64,000 nucleotides of DNA from Enterococcus pallens ATCC BAA-351 (GTDB lineage Bacteria > Bacillota > Bacilli > Lactobacillales > Enterococcaceae), in assembly GCF_000407485.1 (NCBI RefSeq), contig NZ_ASWD01000009.1, forward strand, positions 1 through 64,000, in the 5' to 3' direction. Positions 32,480 to 42,151 of this stretch are shown here, one piece after another (position 1 is the first letter of the stretch; every line of letters starts with the position of its first letter). The notes beneath the pieces are model-generated. The model did not search any database and was not told where the DNA came from. It saw only the letters and a program-made list of their open reading frames with translations. The position numbers and the translations under genes were made by a program.

Positions 32480-34171
32480 TTAATTCCCCTTTCCTTGAAT
32501 AAATTCAACTTGCGAAGTTGTTTCTTTATCGATCACACGCCAAGAGCGGGTACCCGATCCAGGACTAACGACATTGGTTTCACTAACTAACATACTACCG
32601 TCTGAATTGACGTACTCTACAACGGCGACATGACCATAAGGTGGTGTTGATCCGGCTAAGCCTCCATAGAAACTTGCAGCCCAACCAACCTGTGGTTTCC
32701 CTTTCACAACGGTGTATCCTCGTGCTCGTGCGGAAGCTGCCCATGAGCCGCCATTTCCTCCGTCCCCAGAGAACCATTCAATAGGTTTTCCAATTTGAGC
32801 CATACGATTATAAGCCCCCCAAGTACATTGACCCATTGGGTATTGATTACCAGCATAATTATTATTGTCAGGTGCTGGCAATGTTAATTTTCCTTTGTAC
32901 TCCGGTGGAACTTCCAGCGTTGGTGCTGAAGTTTGCCCGACGACTTCACCAGCAGAATTATCTGTTTCAACCTCACAATTATCGCTGTCACTGTCTTCAC
33001 TATCATCACTTCCAAGACCATCAATCGTTCCAAACCAATAGTCACCATATAAAGGGACTTCCTGACAACTTTTACCTGGTTCTGGCTCTTCAATCACTTT
33101 ATTGTCACCACTATAAATTGCCACATGGTGTGAACTACCGACTGGTCCCCAAAAAACGAGATCCCCCTTTTTTGCTTCCTCTTTACTGATTTTTTTGACC
33201 GCATTTGATTGGGTTTCGGAAGTAGGTGGTAAGGTGATTCCAACCCTTTGATAGACCAACATAGTAAGCCCGCTACAATCCATCCCTTTATCCCAATCAC
33301 GACCTCCCCAGATATACGGAACACCAAGTCTGCTTCTCGCAAAATCAATGATTTTAGAACGCTTGGAAGAATCAATTGTATTATCGGTAGAAGTAGCTGA
33401 ATCTTTATCAGGAATTGAACTGTCCTCACCAATTGCACCAGACTTGTAAGGTGAAGTTCCGTACTTGGTAATCGCCTCTTGATCTAACCATTGGTAGTTT
33501 TTTCCTAATGAATTATAGGCACTTAAAAGTTTGGTCAAATAACTGGGATCAGTTGCCCATCCACCTTTAAAAATAGCCGTCAATGCGCTGATACCATCTG
33601 TATTATTGATTGCTCCAGTATAGAGTGTTTGGTGGGCCATAAATTCAGCTTTTCCGACTATTCCTGCATTATAGTCTTTAAACCAAGTGTAAGCTCCACC
33701 TGTCCCATCTCCAACATTTGTCCCGGGCTTTGTTCCAGTAATGTCAACAGAATCTTCACCAAAAGTTGCTAACGTAATCGGAAAATTAGACTTACTAGAT
33801 GTCTTAACTCCTCCCATGTTGTGTGCTTGCCATAACGACGTTCCCGATGGATTTGTAAAGTTGAAACCATTCTCTACCATTGTTTGAGCAATGCTTGCAG
33901 ACGGTAAAAAACCTCCCGCTTTCCACGAGAGGATATAGGCATCTTTATGCTGTTTAACAAACTCATCAATCGAAGCAGGTACTGCTCCAGAATCGCCATT
34001 AACCGAAATACTTGGTGTGTCAGAGGGATCGCAATTATTCTTTTGACTCATGTACATCATAGAAAACACAAAAATGATTACAACCAACAACGTCCCAAAT
34101 ACGAAGAAATTCGAAATGAGAAACGGGATAAAATATTTTTTAAGAATTAAATTTTTTACTCTTTTTCCCAT
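32480..34171 (-). CDS. three-domain peptidoglycan hydrolase of the T4SS (VirB1-like role)
   Basis: This 563-residue protein is anchored by a helix at ~14-40 and carries three wall-degrading domains. First is a glucosaminidase-like domain (~65-235; SIAQTMVENGFNF, GTSLWQAHNMGGVK, GGWATDPSYL). Second is NlpC/P60 (~275-390) with Cys in MDCSGLTMLV and His in SSHHVAIYSG. Third is CHAP (~440-560) with Cys in GQCTWGAYNRM and His in YGHVAVVEYV. Single enzymes such as PrgK or TcpG usually combine two domains; three is uncommon. It opens the wall for the transfer channel. Ribosome site GGAGGTG; the stop of VirB4 overlaps the start. Confidence 0.88.
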   Translation of the reverse strand: MGKRVKNLILKKYFIPFLISNFFVFGTLLVVIIFVFSMMYMSQKNNCDPSDTPSISVNGDSGAVPASIDEFVKQHKDAYILSWKAGGFLPSASIAQTMVENGFNFTNPSGTSLWQAHNMGGVKTSSKSNFPITLATFGEDSVDITGTKPGTNVGDGTGGAYTWFKDYNAGIVGKAEFMAHQTLYTGAINNTDGISALTAIFKGGWATDPSYLTKLLSAYNSLGKNYQWLDQEAITKYGTSPYKSGAIGEDSSIPDKDSATSTDNTIDSSKRSKIIDFARSRLGVPYIWGGRDWDKGMDCSGLTMLVYQRVGITLPPTSETQSNAVKKISKEEAKKGDLVFWGPVGSSHHVAIYSGDNKVIEEPEPGKSCQEVPLYGDYWFGTIDGLGSDDSEDSDSDNCEVETDNSAGEVVGQTSAPTLEVPPEYKGKLTLPAPDNNNYAGNQYPMGQCTWGAYNRMAQIGKPIEWFSGDGGNGGSWAASARARGYTVVKGKPQVGWAASFYGGLAGSTPPYGHVAVVEYVNSDGSMLVSETNVVSPGSGTRSWRVIDKETTSQVEFIQGKGN

Positions 34172-36096
34172 TAAGCACCTCCATTAAATAGCGCTAATTC
34201 TTCATCTGTGACCTGGAATGTCATCTGAATATTTTGATCGCCGGCAATACTCATGATCCCCTGAGAGCCTCCTACCTCCTTGCTGGTCTGGAATTGTGCC
34301 ATCATTGCGTACTCGGTATCCGTAAAGATATTTCCAAATATATTTTTCAAAAAATTCAAGGACGTAATGTCTTGCTTCAGTAATATTTTGTATTGGGTTA
34401 AACCGAAAATTTCTTTTAGTTTATTGGCTGCTTCAACGGTATCTTTGTCCTGAGCATTTTCCGCATTTGGGAACATTCGCTCAACACGTTGCGTTGCCAA
34501 GGCCAAACCAATAAATAATTTGCGTGCTTCAGACATCAATGTCACGAACCATTTTGCAGCATAGGCTTTCTCGATGTTTAAAATATTGTGACACTCATCC
34601 ACGAGGATTAAACAACGGATTATATCCCACCAATTCTGTTGATTGCGATCAAATAAATCTTTCTGTTTTTTCCCGATACGGGTCACATTTCCCATGATAT
34701 TATTCAGAGCTAAAAATAGTTGACAGTCAAAGACTTCTGAACCAAGTTTAGAAACTCCTTCTATATCGAAAAATACGATTTGATTTTCACCAAGATCTGG
34801 AACAGAGGTCTTTCCATCAAAAATTCGTTTGTATTGTTTCGTCAGAGGCTTCATAGTTATTCGTATTGAGCTGATTAGCCCTTTCGTATCATCTGGAGCA
34901 GTTGGCTCGATTTTATCTAAGTAAGCAATAAAATCACTCACTGTTGGGTACTCGTCATTCGATAGACTAGTAATGTCTATGGACTCATCTTCTTTCCAAA
35001 TACCATAGTCAATAAAGAAATCCCACACTTGATCTTCAAAGACACTCACTAATTCGTCTGAAGCTTTTTTATTTCTGATCTTAAACAAAATGCCCAGCAT
35101 TGAAATGTGCTGAGTAAATGAGCCTCTCACATCGACAACATAGGAATCATCTTCAGTTTTCTTTGATACAAGTGGGTAAACTTGGAACATATTTAAAACG
35201 CCACCTGTACCATCTAATGGAATAGATACCCCACCATATTCCTTGACTACATCTAAAAATTCTCCCGATTTATCAAATCCACGAATGACATTGCCTTTTG
35301 CTGCATTGTCTCGCAACAATTTCTTTAATACCGTTGATTTTCCAGAACCCATATCACCGGCTAAAAATAAGTTATAGTACAATCGTTTAGGCGATTTATA
35401 GAACATATCCCAATAAACGGTACCGCCAGTTCGGGTGAACCCATAATAAAATCCTGTTTCGTCATCTAAAAAAGTTTGATTATGGGCAAATCCTAAGCCC
35501 AACGCTTCGGCTTGAATATCCATGCCGTCCCGACGATTTCGCAACCGCCTTTGTTCTGACATTGGAATGAAAAGCGATTGCCATTCTTCTTTTTGTTCTC
35601 CCAAGAATACGGTGGCCTTATAACCATTTGAGTCGAGACTTTTCAATATATCGTTGACCTGTTTTTCTAAAGCTTCTAGGGTCGGCTGGCTACAAAAAAT
35701 CCGGAATGCGACTTTTTTAATCTGTTCCCCTTGGCTCCCCATACTTAGACTTAAACGTCTTAAAATATCAATTTCCTGCTCTAATTCATCACGCTCCGTC
35801 GTTTTTGCTTTTTTCTTTCGAGATTCCAATTCTTCAATCGATTCACTAACACCTTTTTTATAGCTAATCTCGCTATCTGTCCGAGAATCCTTCATGACAA
35901 TGACATTATCTATACTGGTTAAATCCATTAACCAGAACTCCGTCATGATGGTTGGTGTCTCAAAAATGTGGATTGTTGCTCGATAACCATCACCAAAACG
36001 ATTGAAAAAATCTTCTTTGAATGATACGCCGCCTTGCGGCTGCGTATCATAAATAAACTGAACATCTTCATCAATTATTTTCTTTTTCATTGTCAT
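34171..36096 (-). CDS. VirB4-type T4SS ATPase
   Basis: This 641-residue protein has Walker A GDMGSGKSTVLKK near residue 250 and Walker B LILVDECHNIL near 500, with EARKLFIGLALATQRVERM following as the usual motif. It powers substrate transfer or pilus assembly on the cytoplasmic side. The N-terminal domain is shorter than in typical VirB4 proteins (~800 residues). The missing portion seems to be encoded by the overlapping upstream gene (36071-36673). Coupled starts: ATG within the last codons of that gene. Confidence 0.88.
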   Translation of the reverse strand: MTMKKKIIDEDVQFIYDTQPQGGVSFKEDFFNRFGDGYRATIHIFETPTIMTEFWLMDLTSIDNVIVMKDSRTDSEISYKKGVSESIEELESRKKKAKTTERDELEQEIDILRRLSLSMGSQGEQIKKVAFRIFCSQPTLEALEKQVNDILKSLDSNGYKATVFLGEQKEEWQSLFIPMSEQRRLRNRRDGMDIQAEALGLGFAHNQTFLDDETGFYYGFTRTGGTVYWDMFYKSPKRLYYNLFLAGDMGSGKSTVLKKLLRDNAAKGNVIRGFDKSGEFLDVVKEYGGVSIPLDGTGGVLNMFQVYPLVSKKTEDDSYVVDVRGSFTQHISMLGILFKIRNKKASDELVSVFEDQVWDFFIDYGIWKEDESIDITSLSNDEYPTVSDFIAYLDKIEPTAPDDTKGLISSIRITMKPLTKQYKRIFDGKTSVPDLGENQIVFFDIEGVSKLGSEVFDCQLFLALNNIMGNVTRIGKKQKDLFDRNQQNWWDIIRCLILVDECHNILNIEKAYAAKWFVTLMSEARKLFIGLALATQRVERMFPNAENAQDKDTVEAANKLKEIFGLTQYKILLKQDITSLNFLKNIFGNIFTDTEYAMMAQFQTSKEVGGSQGIMSIAGDQNIQMTFQVTDEELALFNGGA

Positions 36097-36673
36097 AAAT
36101 CTGAATCCCTCCTGTATTATTCAGGATATACAACATCTTTTTCACGTAATTCTTGTCCAATAATTTTGATTGAAAAAGATTGTCGAAACGTCTTAAGTTA
36201 GATATATTTTCTTCTAGCTCGTGGACTGTACGACCGAATATCACCACATACGAAGTAAGTTTTTTATACGTCTTTTCGATATACTTTAGTTTTTCCAACT
36301 CCGTTTGAAGAATCCTCATTTGGTGAATATCTTTCGACCGATCACGTTTATACTTCACGTAACTTTGTTGTTTTTGGTTCTCTTCAGGGAAATTCATGAA
36401 TAGTTCTTTTACTGAATTACCATACTGTTTTTGAAACGACCAGTAGTTGTCGGTCACGAAATCAGCTTCTGCTTCATCTAAAAGCTCCAAATCGTATTTT
36501 TTTGTATCAAAAAAAGCCGCGTACCAACGCTGGCCTCTAATAGTTAATTTCACGTAATTCTTTTCATGAATGCCTGCTACCGGATAAACTTTAGTTAGCC
36601 GATTAATTTCTTTACGAACACTTCTTGGCTTTTTCTTCTCTTGTTTTTTTCGTTCAACAGAATCAAAGTTCAT
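36071..36673 (-). CDS. VirB4 N-terminal-like protein (split VirB4)
   Basis: This 200-residue protein overlaps virB4 by 26 bases. Its order (VYPVAGIHEKNYVKLTIRG, VTDNYWSFQKQYGNSV, then VVIFGRTVHELEENISNLRRF) resembles the N-terminal portion of VirB4/CagE-type ATPases, which contact the membrane components. Both halves together give ~830 residues, the usual VirB4 length. I infer that the ancestral gene was split and the halves kept as partners. Ribosome site GGAGGAG. Confidence 0.6.
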   Translation of the reverse strand: MNFDSVERKKQEKKKPRSVRKEINRLTKVYPVAGIHEKNYVKLTIRGQRWYAAFFDTKKYDLELLDEAEADFVTDNYWSFQKQYGNSVKELFMNFPEENQKQQSYVKYKRDRSKDIHQMRILQTELEKLKYIEKTYKKLTSYVVIFGRTVHELEENISNLRRFDNLFQSKLLDKNYVKKMLYILNNTGGIQIYDNEKENN

Positions 36674-36968
36674 TCGTCTCCTCCTCTCTTGGAGGATTTA
36701 CAGAATGATAGATTTTTCGATCCTTCAGTAATACCTGAATAGCGACCTGATAATTCTTTTTGCCATGAATATCACTAGGAGATAAAAGTAAATATAAAAT
36801 CGCAGGATATGCCAAGATATAAGGAATTTCCAAAATACTAGGCACCAGGTAACTTGAAATGATCCCAATGAGCGGGCTACCAACGATTAGCAGCACGTCC
36901 TTAAAATCAAACTTTCCTTGCTTAATATTCGTGACAGCTTCCTTTGGTCTAGAAACTTCTTTCCGCAT
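36663..36968 (-). CDS. PrgI/VirB3-like small membrane protein
   Basis: This 101-residue protein has two adjacent hydrophobic helices (~24-43 and ~47-63) after a soluble start, then a C-terminal tail with HGKKNYQVAIQVLLKDRKIY. Size, topology and position directly before VirB4 match PrgI/TcpE/VirB3-like proteins of Gram-positive T4SS, which recruit VirB4 to the membrane. Its end overlaps the split VirB4 start by 11 bases. Ribosome site AAGGAAGAG. Confidence 0.7.
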   Translation of the reverse strand: MRKEVSRPKEAVTNIKQGKFDFKDVLLIVGSPLIGIISSYLVPSILEIPYILAYPAILYLLLSPSDIHGKKNYQVAIQVLLKDRKIYHSVNPPREEETNEL

Positions 36969-36994
36969 CTTCTCTCTTCCTTCTGATCAGTAAA

Positions 36995-38866
36995 TTAGTC
37001 TTTAAACGAATCTTTGACACGCTTACTTGTCGCTTTTGAAACATCGTACACTTTACGAGAACGCGCCATTGTCGGCCCATTATAGATATTTCGAGCCGTA
37101 TCCGCATATTTGTTCACCACTTTTTCACCAAGTGTTTCCATATCAATCGGACGTGGCTGCATATCTCGCTGCAGTTGAGCTTTTGCCTCTTGTACATGTT
37201 GTGGTAATTGGTCACCTGACACTTTCGGTGGCAATGGAATAGCTGGTTGGCCATCTAAAGCCTGACGAGCTTTTGAGGCACCAGAGATATCCTTAGCACT
37301 TTTAGTTGGACTAATTCCCATATTTTGAAAAGATTCTTTGTTTGCTTGAGTTTGTGCTGCCAGTGCTTTATTTGACAATGGCGCACCAGGTTTTGACATA
37401 TTTTTAAGTGCTGCTGGTGGTTTATTCGCTGAAACACCCTCTTTTCCTGAACCTGGAATCGGAGTAATTCCTTCTTTTCCAGTAATGGGATTTCCCATTG
37501 GATCATTTCCTGTGGAATTATTTTCTGAAAGTGGAGCAGTCGTGCTATTTTCTGGTTTCTGACCTTCTTTGGGTGAACCAGTACCAATAGTTGTCCCACC
37601 TGATGGCAAATCCGGAGATACCTGTTTATTAGCTTTAAAACCATCCAATGCACCTTTGGCGGCAGCTCCAGTGTAAGCAGCTCCTCTTGCAGCTTTCCGA
37701 CTTACACCAGCCACTTTTGAAGCGGCAGACTTCGTGGCATTTCCAATCCCTGATCCAACACCTTTTAACGCAGCACCGCCTTGTACAGCGGCTATAACTG
37801 TTCTTCCCACACTAGATAGCCCGGCATCGATACCAAAGAGCTGTTCAATAAAGTTTGGTCCGTCAATCACTAGCCATGCACCACCAGCTACAGCAAGTGG
37901 CTTCACTAAAGTCGAAAGCGAAGAATCCGCAACAAAGGCACTCCAAATATCAAAGAAATTAATTAAAAACATCATCAGATACAACACGATAAACGAATCT
38001 CTGATTTTTGTGGCTAATTGCTTGTTTCGTTGGCCGTCCTTTAAATCGGTTAGAGCAATTCCACTCGTAATGACATACAGCAGGCCGATCTCATTGATTA
38101 ATTTAGCTGATTTGAAGATCACAAACGCATATACAATGCCTTTAGTGATCAATTCGAATGCGATTAACCACGGATGCCATGAGTAACGATAGTATGCAGG
38201 ATCTCCGATCCCCCAAAAGCTCTTCATGTTTGCTTCTTTGAATTTACCATCAACTTTATTTAACCGTTTCGTCAACAGCTGTTGACCTTCTTCTGATAAA
38301 GGAGAAGACTCAAAAAGTTTTCCTTTCGTATCAACTTGTTCGCTAATATCTAAGACAATGAGATCATTTTTATCTTCGATATCATTCTGTGTGTCAGTGG
38401 ATTCCCAACCATTTTTATCGACTGTATACAAATCGGTAATATTATTTTTGAATGTCTGAACACTAGCTGATTGCTCTCCGTTTAAAACATTTACTCCAGC
38501 TGTCGTCAATTCTGCTCCCTGCTGTATGGCCCAAGGCAAAACAAAAAACAACGTGATCGCAAACATGATATTATTGATCAGTTTATCCCGATCAAGTTTT
38601 CGAGTAATGATTAGCTGCCAACCAAAATAGGCGACCGCCACAACTGCCAATGACCAAATCACCGGTTGGTATTGACTGACAAAGTTCTGAACAGCGGGAT
38701 ATTGATAAAAGTTCATTAAACTGTAAACCTCTTTAGCTGCTCCTGAAAGAGCATCAACTACCCAAGCAAAAGCTTTCAACAATCCAAAACCGATTCCTCG
38801 TAACACATCCCACCAAAATGCTGCGACATGAAGTACATCCTGAAATTTTAATAGTTGATCAACCAA
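36995..38866 (-). CDS. VirB6/EF1877-like polytopic membrane protein
   Basis: This 623-residue protein has at least six hydrophobic segments between residues ~15 and ~350 (for example VIWSLAVVAVAYFGWQLII and NIMFAITLFFVLPWAI) and a long polar, Gly/Pro/Ser-rich C-terminal half that ends with a basic RNIYNGPTMARSRKVYDVS. The layout matches VirB6-type channel subunits of Gram-positive conjugative elements (the EF1877/CD3337 class). The likely start is TTG 38866 with GGGAGGG upstream. The disordered tail is probably cytoplasmic. Confidence 0.78.
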   Translation of the reverse strand: MVDQLLKFQDVLHVAAFWWDVLRGIGFGLLKAFAWVVDALSGAAKEVYSLMNFYQYPAVQNFVSQYQPVIWSLAVVAVAYFGWQLIITRKLDRDKLINNIMFAITLFFVLPWAIQQGAELTTAGVNVLNGEQSASVQTFKNNITDLYTVDKNGWESTDTQNDIEDKNDLIVLDISEQVDTKGKLFESSPLSEEGQQLLTKRLNKVDGKFKEANMKSFWGIGDPAYYRYSWHPWLIAFELITKGIVYAFVIFKSAKLINEIGLLYVITSGIALTDLKDGQRNKQLATKIRDSFIVLYLMMFLINFFDIWSAFVADSSLSTLVKPLAVAGGAWLVIDGPNFIEQLFGIDAGLSSVGRTVIAAVQGGAALKGVGSGIGNATKSAASKVAGVSRKAARGAAYTGAAAKGALDGFKANKQVSPDLPSGGTTIGTGSPKEGQKPENSTTAPLSENNSTGNDPMGNPITGKEGITPIPGSGKEGVSANKPPAALKNMSKPGAPLSNKALAAQTQANKESFQNMGISPTKSAKDISGASKARQALDGQPAIPLPPKVSGDQLPQHVQEAKAQLQRDMQPRPIDMETLGEKVVNKYADTARNIYNGPTMARSRKVYDVSKATSKRVKDSFKD

Positions 38867-38901
38867 GCAAAGTCCCTCCCTTCCTACATAGTACTTTCGA
38901 G

Positions 38902-41139
38902 TTAATCACTCGACTGGACGTAAGCTAAATAGGCCTTTTTTAGATTTGGACGATTGTCACTATTACAAAATACTTTTAACTGCTCAATCGAAGTAAACTG
39001 ACTCAATCGTTCCTTTTCTTGCACTGTTAAACGATCAAGATAAGCAGCTTGTAGGAACTTTCCAAATATCTTTGGTCCTAATTTATCTTCTAAACGAGTT
39101 GTATCCTTGGTATCTAAGGAGACACTATCAATGGACTCTACACCAGTTTTCATAAGATTCTCCTCCTCATTCTCATCTTCATATCTATTTTTTTGTGGTT
39201 GATCTTTGTGATCCGCAGACTTTCTTTTCCACTTTACAATGTAATCGACAAGATTAATTTCCTTATGTCCTTTCTTACTAAGCTCCAATTCAGACAAATT
39301 CAACTTTCCATCAAACCGAGGCATTAAGTATTCATAGTGAAAGGTCATATTGGTTCCTGTATCAATACTGGCAAAAATCGGGTAAGGTGTTATCTTGTTC
39401 CCATTCAGATCTCGACGCATTTTCGTTCGATCGAGTACCCATTCACCTTCACGTAAATCACGTAATTCGTTGGCTGTTAATAAGTTGCGACCTTCCTCAT
39501 TTTCTCCATAGGATTTATCTGTACTCAGAGGATCTCCATGACGGTCTGTCTTAATGATAGTTTTGTCACCAATTTTCTTTGAAAAATATTCAGCGTCATC
39601 ATATTCATCAGACATAATATAAATTTGATTGCCACAAGCACCAGTAATTGCTTTGCTGAGTTTATCGCCGTACTTATCATCTAGTTGCGAATACGATTGA
39701 ATGATCAGGTGATAAACTAAATTTCTTTGCAATCCAACATTCATTGCTCGGCTTAATCCATCAATTGCAGGAATATTGGCCGCTTCCTCTAACCAATAAC
39801 GAACACGTCGTTTCGTTCCCTCACCTGTCAGCGTTGCTCGTTCTGCTAGTACTTCATTAATTTGCGATAGAAATGTTGAAATGATACTATAGTTGCTATC
39901 ATTCCAGTCTGGATACACAATAAATAAGGCTATGGGCTTTTTCCCATAGCCTAAATCTTCTAAATTAAAATCACTATCAAGCGTAAGTTTTGCGATAGCA
40001 TCGTAAGTATAATTCTTTAATTTAGCCATTGTTCCGGTAAAAATCCCACTTCGTGTGATTCCTTGCGAAAATTTGATCGTTCCGTATTGTTTTCTAGCAA
40101 CGCTGGTCACTGGTAATTGGTCGAAAAACTTATCTAGTGCGGTATTCCCTTTTTCATCAGGGTAAGCACCAAGCTCTTCTAACATACTAGTGACGGCATA
40201 CATATTGATAACCTGGGTTTTATCTTGTTGAATCCCGATCTCACAAATTGCTAAAATTAGCGCATTTAGAAGGGAGATACTCGCCTCTTCCCACATTGGT
40301 TCTTTGGCGTTAGGGTTATGGTATAAGCTGAAGGAAAGACTATTGGCTAACATTTGTGCTTTGGTCGTATCGCCGCGCATATATGCTTGTTTCACTAAAT
40401 CTAACGGATTGTAATGAATCCCATTGGTTGGATCAACTAAATTTAAGCAATACACGTCATAACCAAATCGCTCAAATTCTGATTTAGTATTTTTGAGCAT
40501 ATCCCCTTTTAAATCGTTCACAATAACCGAATCTTTTTCTTTGGCTCTCATGATCAAATCCAAAGACGGATAAGAAAAAAGAGACGTTTTACCTGATTGT
40601 GTACCACCTATTGTTAAGGAGTTTGTATTTTTGGTATCAATGAATACGTACTTTTCTTCTTTTTTCCATGGACCTAAACCAATCACTTTGGTGAAGGTTG
40701 CAACTGGTATCCCGGATTTCCCTTCATATTCTTCATCGTTGAGGGGAACCATTTTATACTGTTCTTTTAATTCTTTTAAAGTCGTAAACTTCTCAGACCC
40801 CTTAGTTAATAGATTGATATCTTTGTAAGCGATCCTCATGCTATAAATCTTTTTCCCAACGATCAAACCATTAAATCCAATTAACCCCCAATACAACAGT
40901 AAAAAGGGCGTATAAGTAATGAGGGGCTTTCCTAACCAATACAATCTTGGTTGGAAAGGAACAGGACCACCTTCATTCACAAAACTATTTAATTTGGGGA
41001 TTATCCCTTGCAAAGACATGATCCCATTAAATATAAAGTTAATTAAAAGAACACCGAAAAGACAGAATAAAAGGCCTAAGACTGAAAGAAAGTAAGGATT
41101 CGCTAAATGCTTTTTCCATTGTTTGTACTCTTTATTCAT
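38902..41139 (-). CDS. VirD4/TraG-type coupling protein
   Basis: This 745-residue protein has two membrane helices at ~18-38 and ~72-95. Walker A is SLTIGGTQSGKTSLFSYP near residue 180, followed by VIVNDLKGDML. The usual LDEFAN Walker B reads YWLEEAANIPAIDGL, so Asp is replaced by Glu. LIIQSYSQLDDKYGD follows as in other T4CPs. The acidic C-terminal extension (~650-745) may recognise substrates. It brings the relaxase-DNA complex, and possibly tagged proteins, to the channel. It is located upstream of VirB6 in the same operon. Confidence 0.9.
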   Translation of the reverse strand: MNKEYKQWKKHLANPYFLSVLGLLFCLFGVLLINFIFNGIMSLQGIIPKLNSFVNEGGPVPFQPRLYWLGKPLITYTPFLLLYWGLIGFNGLIVGKKIYSMRIAYKDINLLTKGSEKFTTLKELKEQYKMVPLNDEEYEGKSGIPVATFTKVIGLGPWKKEEKYVFIDTKNTNSLTIGGTQSGKTSLFSYPSLDLIMRAKEKDSVIVNDLKGDMLKNTKSEFERFGYDVYCLNLVDPTNGIHYNPLDLVKQAYMRGDTTKAQMLANSLSFSLYHNPNAKEPMWEEASISLLNALILAICEIGIQQDKTQVINMYAVTSMLEELGAYPDEKGNTALDKFFDQLPVTSVARKQYGTIKFSQGITRSGIFTGTMAKLKNYTYDAIAKLTLDSDFNLEDLGYGKKPIALFIVYPDWNDSNYSIISTFLSQINEVLAERATLTGEGTKRRVRYWLEEAANIPAIDGLSRAMNVGLQRNLVYHLIIQSYSQLDDKYGDKLSKAITGACGNQIYIMSDEYDDAEYFSKKIGDKTIIKTDRHGDPLSTDKSYGENEEGRNLLTANELRDLREGEWVLDRTKMRRDLNGNKITPYPIFASIDTGTNMTFHYEYLMPRFDGKLNLSELELSKKGHKEINLVDYIVKWKRKSADHKDQPQKNRYEDENEEENLMKTGVESIDSVSLDTKDTTRLEDKLGPKIFGKFLQAAYLDRLTVQEKERLSQFTSIEQLKVFCNSDNRPNLKKAYLAYVQSSD

Positions 41140-41154
41140 GTAAATCGTCCCTTG

Positions 41155-41418
41155 TTAACTTTCTTTTCTCCAAGAATGATATCTTCCTTTCAGTTCCACA
41201 ATCATTTGGGACCCATCTTGGATAAGAACAATCACACTCATTAAAATTACACTAAAGTATGAAAGATCCCGTTCAACGATTAATGAGTAGAAACAACTAA
41301 TGATTAATCCTATACACAATAAGGAATAGAGAACATGCACGATAAGAGCTTCACTGTCCTTTCTGACGTATACACAGCAAGCAGTCAGCCAAAGAATGAA
41401 TAAAAACAATAGTGACAT
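41155..41418 (-). CDS. small membrane protein of the transfer operon
   Basis: This 87-residue protein has three closely spaced hydrophobic segments and a short basic C-terminus (ELKGRYHSWRKES). It begins two bases after the preceding gene's stop, with GAGGTGGAG as ribosome site, and lies directly before virD4. No family is recognised. Confidence 0.6.
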   Translation of the reverse strand: MSLLFLFILWLTACCVYVRKDSEALIVHVLYSLLCIGLIISCFYSLIVERDLSYFSVILMSVIVLIQDGSQMIVELKGRYHSWRKES

Positions 41419-41419
41419 C

Positions 41420-42151
41420 TTACTCCACCTCTTTCTTATACGATTTTCCCAGACTACTAGTTACTGGAAGCGTATAATTGACTATTTCGCTAATCTTCAA
41501 TTGAAAAGGTGCATACCTCAGTCTAAATGAAATCTGGAAAGAATCTGACTTGTGGCTCAGGCCCCACATAGAGAAATAAGAAACGAGTGCTTGATTCACA
41601 CTTTTTTCTCTATGCCCTTTAATATTCCGCAAATAAGGTTTCCATTCCTCAGAAATGTTAGGCAGATCTTCAACAGCATTTGCATCATTGATATTCTTCA
41701 AAGCCGGAAAAATCTCAGTAAATAGCTTTTTATCCTCAATAGCAACATATCTACGATAAAGAAGAAACGTAAACGCAGCTACTAAGGTACTTTTAGCGTA
41801 TACAATTGAACTGTTTTCGCTAGAAAGAAGATCAATCGCCCCAAGCAAACCAATACACACGTAAAGGTATATGACAATTTGAAGTCCTGTTCTTATATAC
41901 TTTGTTTTTTGTGTAACCATGTAAATACCGCAAACCAATATAAAAATGAAGACTGTGATAGTCTCCACTATAGAAGCAATACTGATTTGATTCACCTTAT
42001 CTACTCCCTTAAAGCCTACGAAAAATAAGTCGTTGAAATGATTAAATCCCAGATGTGCCAAGAAAAATAAGAAAAACAAAAAGGCAAGGAATAAGAATCC
42101 TTGCCCATAGTGCCTAAAAAGAAGGTAGAAATATTTATTCTTTACACTCAT
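41420..42151 (-). CDS. polytopic membrane protein of the transfer operon
   Basis: This 243-residue protein has four hydrophobic segments in its first ~150 residues and a cytoplasmic C-terminal region (KKLFTEIFPALKNIND, GHREKSVNQALVSYFSMWG). It overlaps the start of the previous gene's stop by four bases (ATGA), so the two are coupled. No family is recognised. Context suggests a transfer-apparatus component. Confidence 0.55.
   Translation of the reverse strand: MSVKNKYFYLLFRHYGQGFLFLAFLFFLFFLAHLGFNHFNDLFFVGFKGVDKVNQISIASIVETITVFIFILVCGIYMVTQKTKYIRTGLQIVIYLYVCIGLLGAIDLLSSENSSIVYAKSTLVAAFTFLLYRRYVAIEDKKLFTEIFPALKNINDANAVEDLPNISEEWKPYLRNIKGHREKSVNQALVSYFSMWGLSHKSDSFQISFRLRYAPFQLKISEIVNYTLPVTSSLGKSYKKEVE

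Noticed and set aside
37255-37653. 132-codon second frame within the disordered tail of the VirB6-like gene
   Set aside because: Its ribosome site is poor and its Q/L/K-rich composition is what the P/G/S/N codons of the main frame give when read out of phase. Unlike 24080-24505 there is no supporting start signal.
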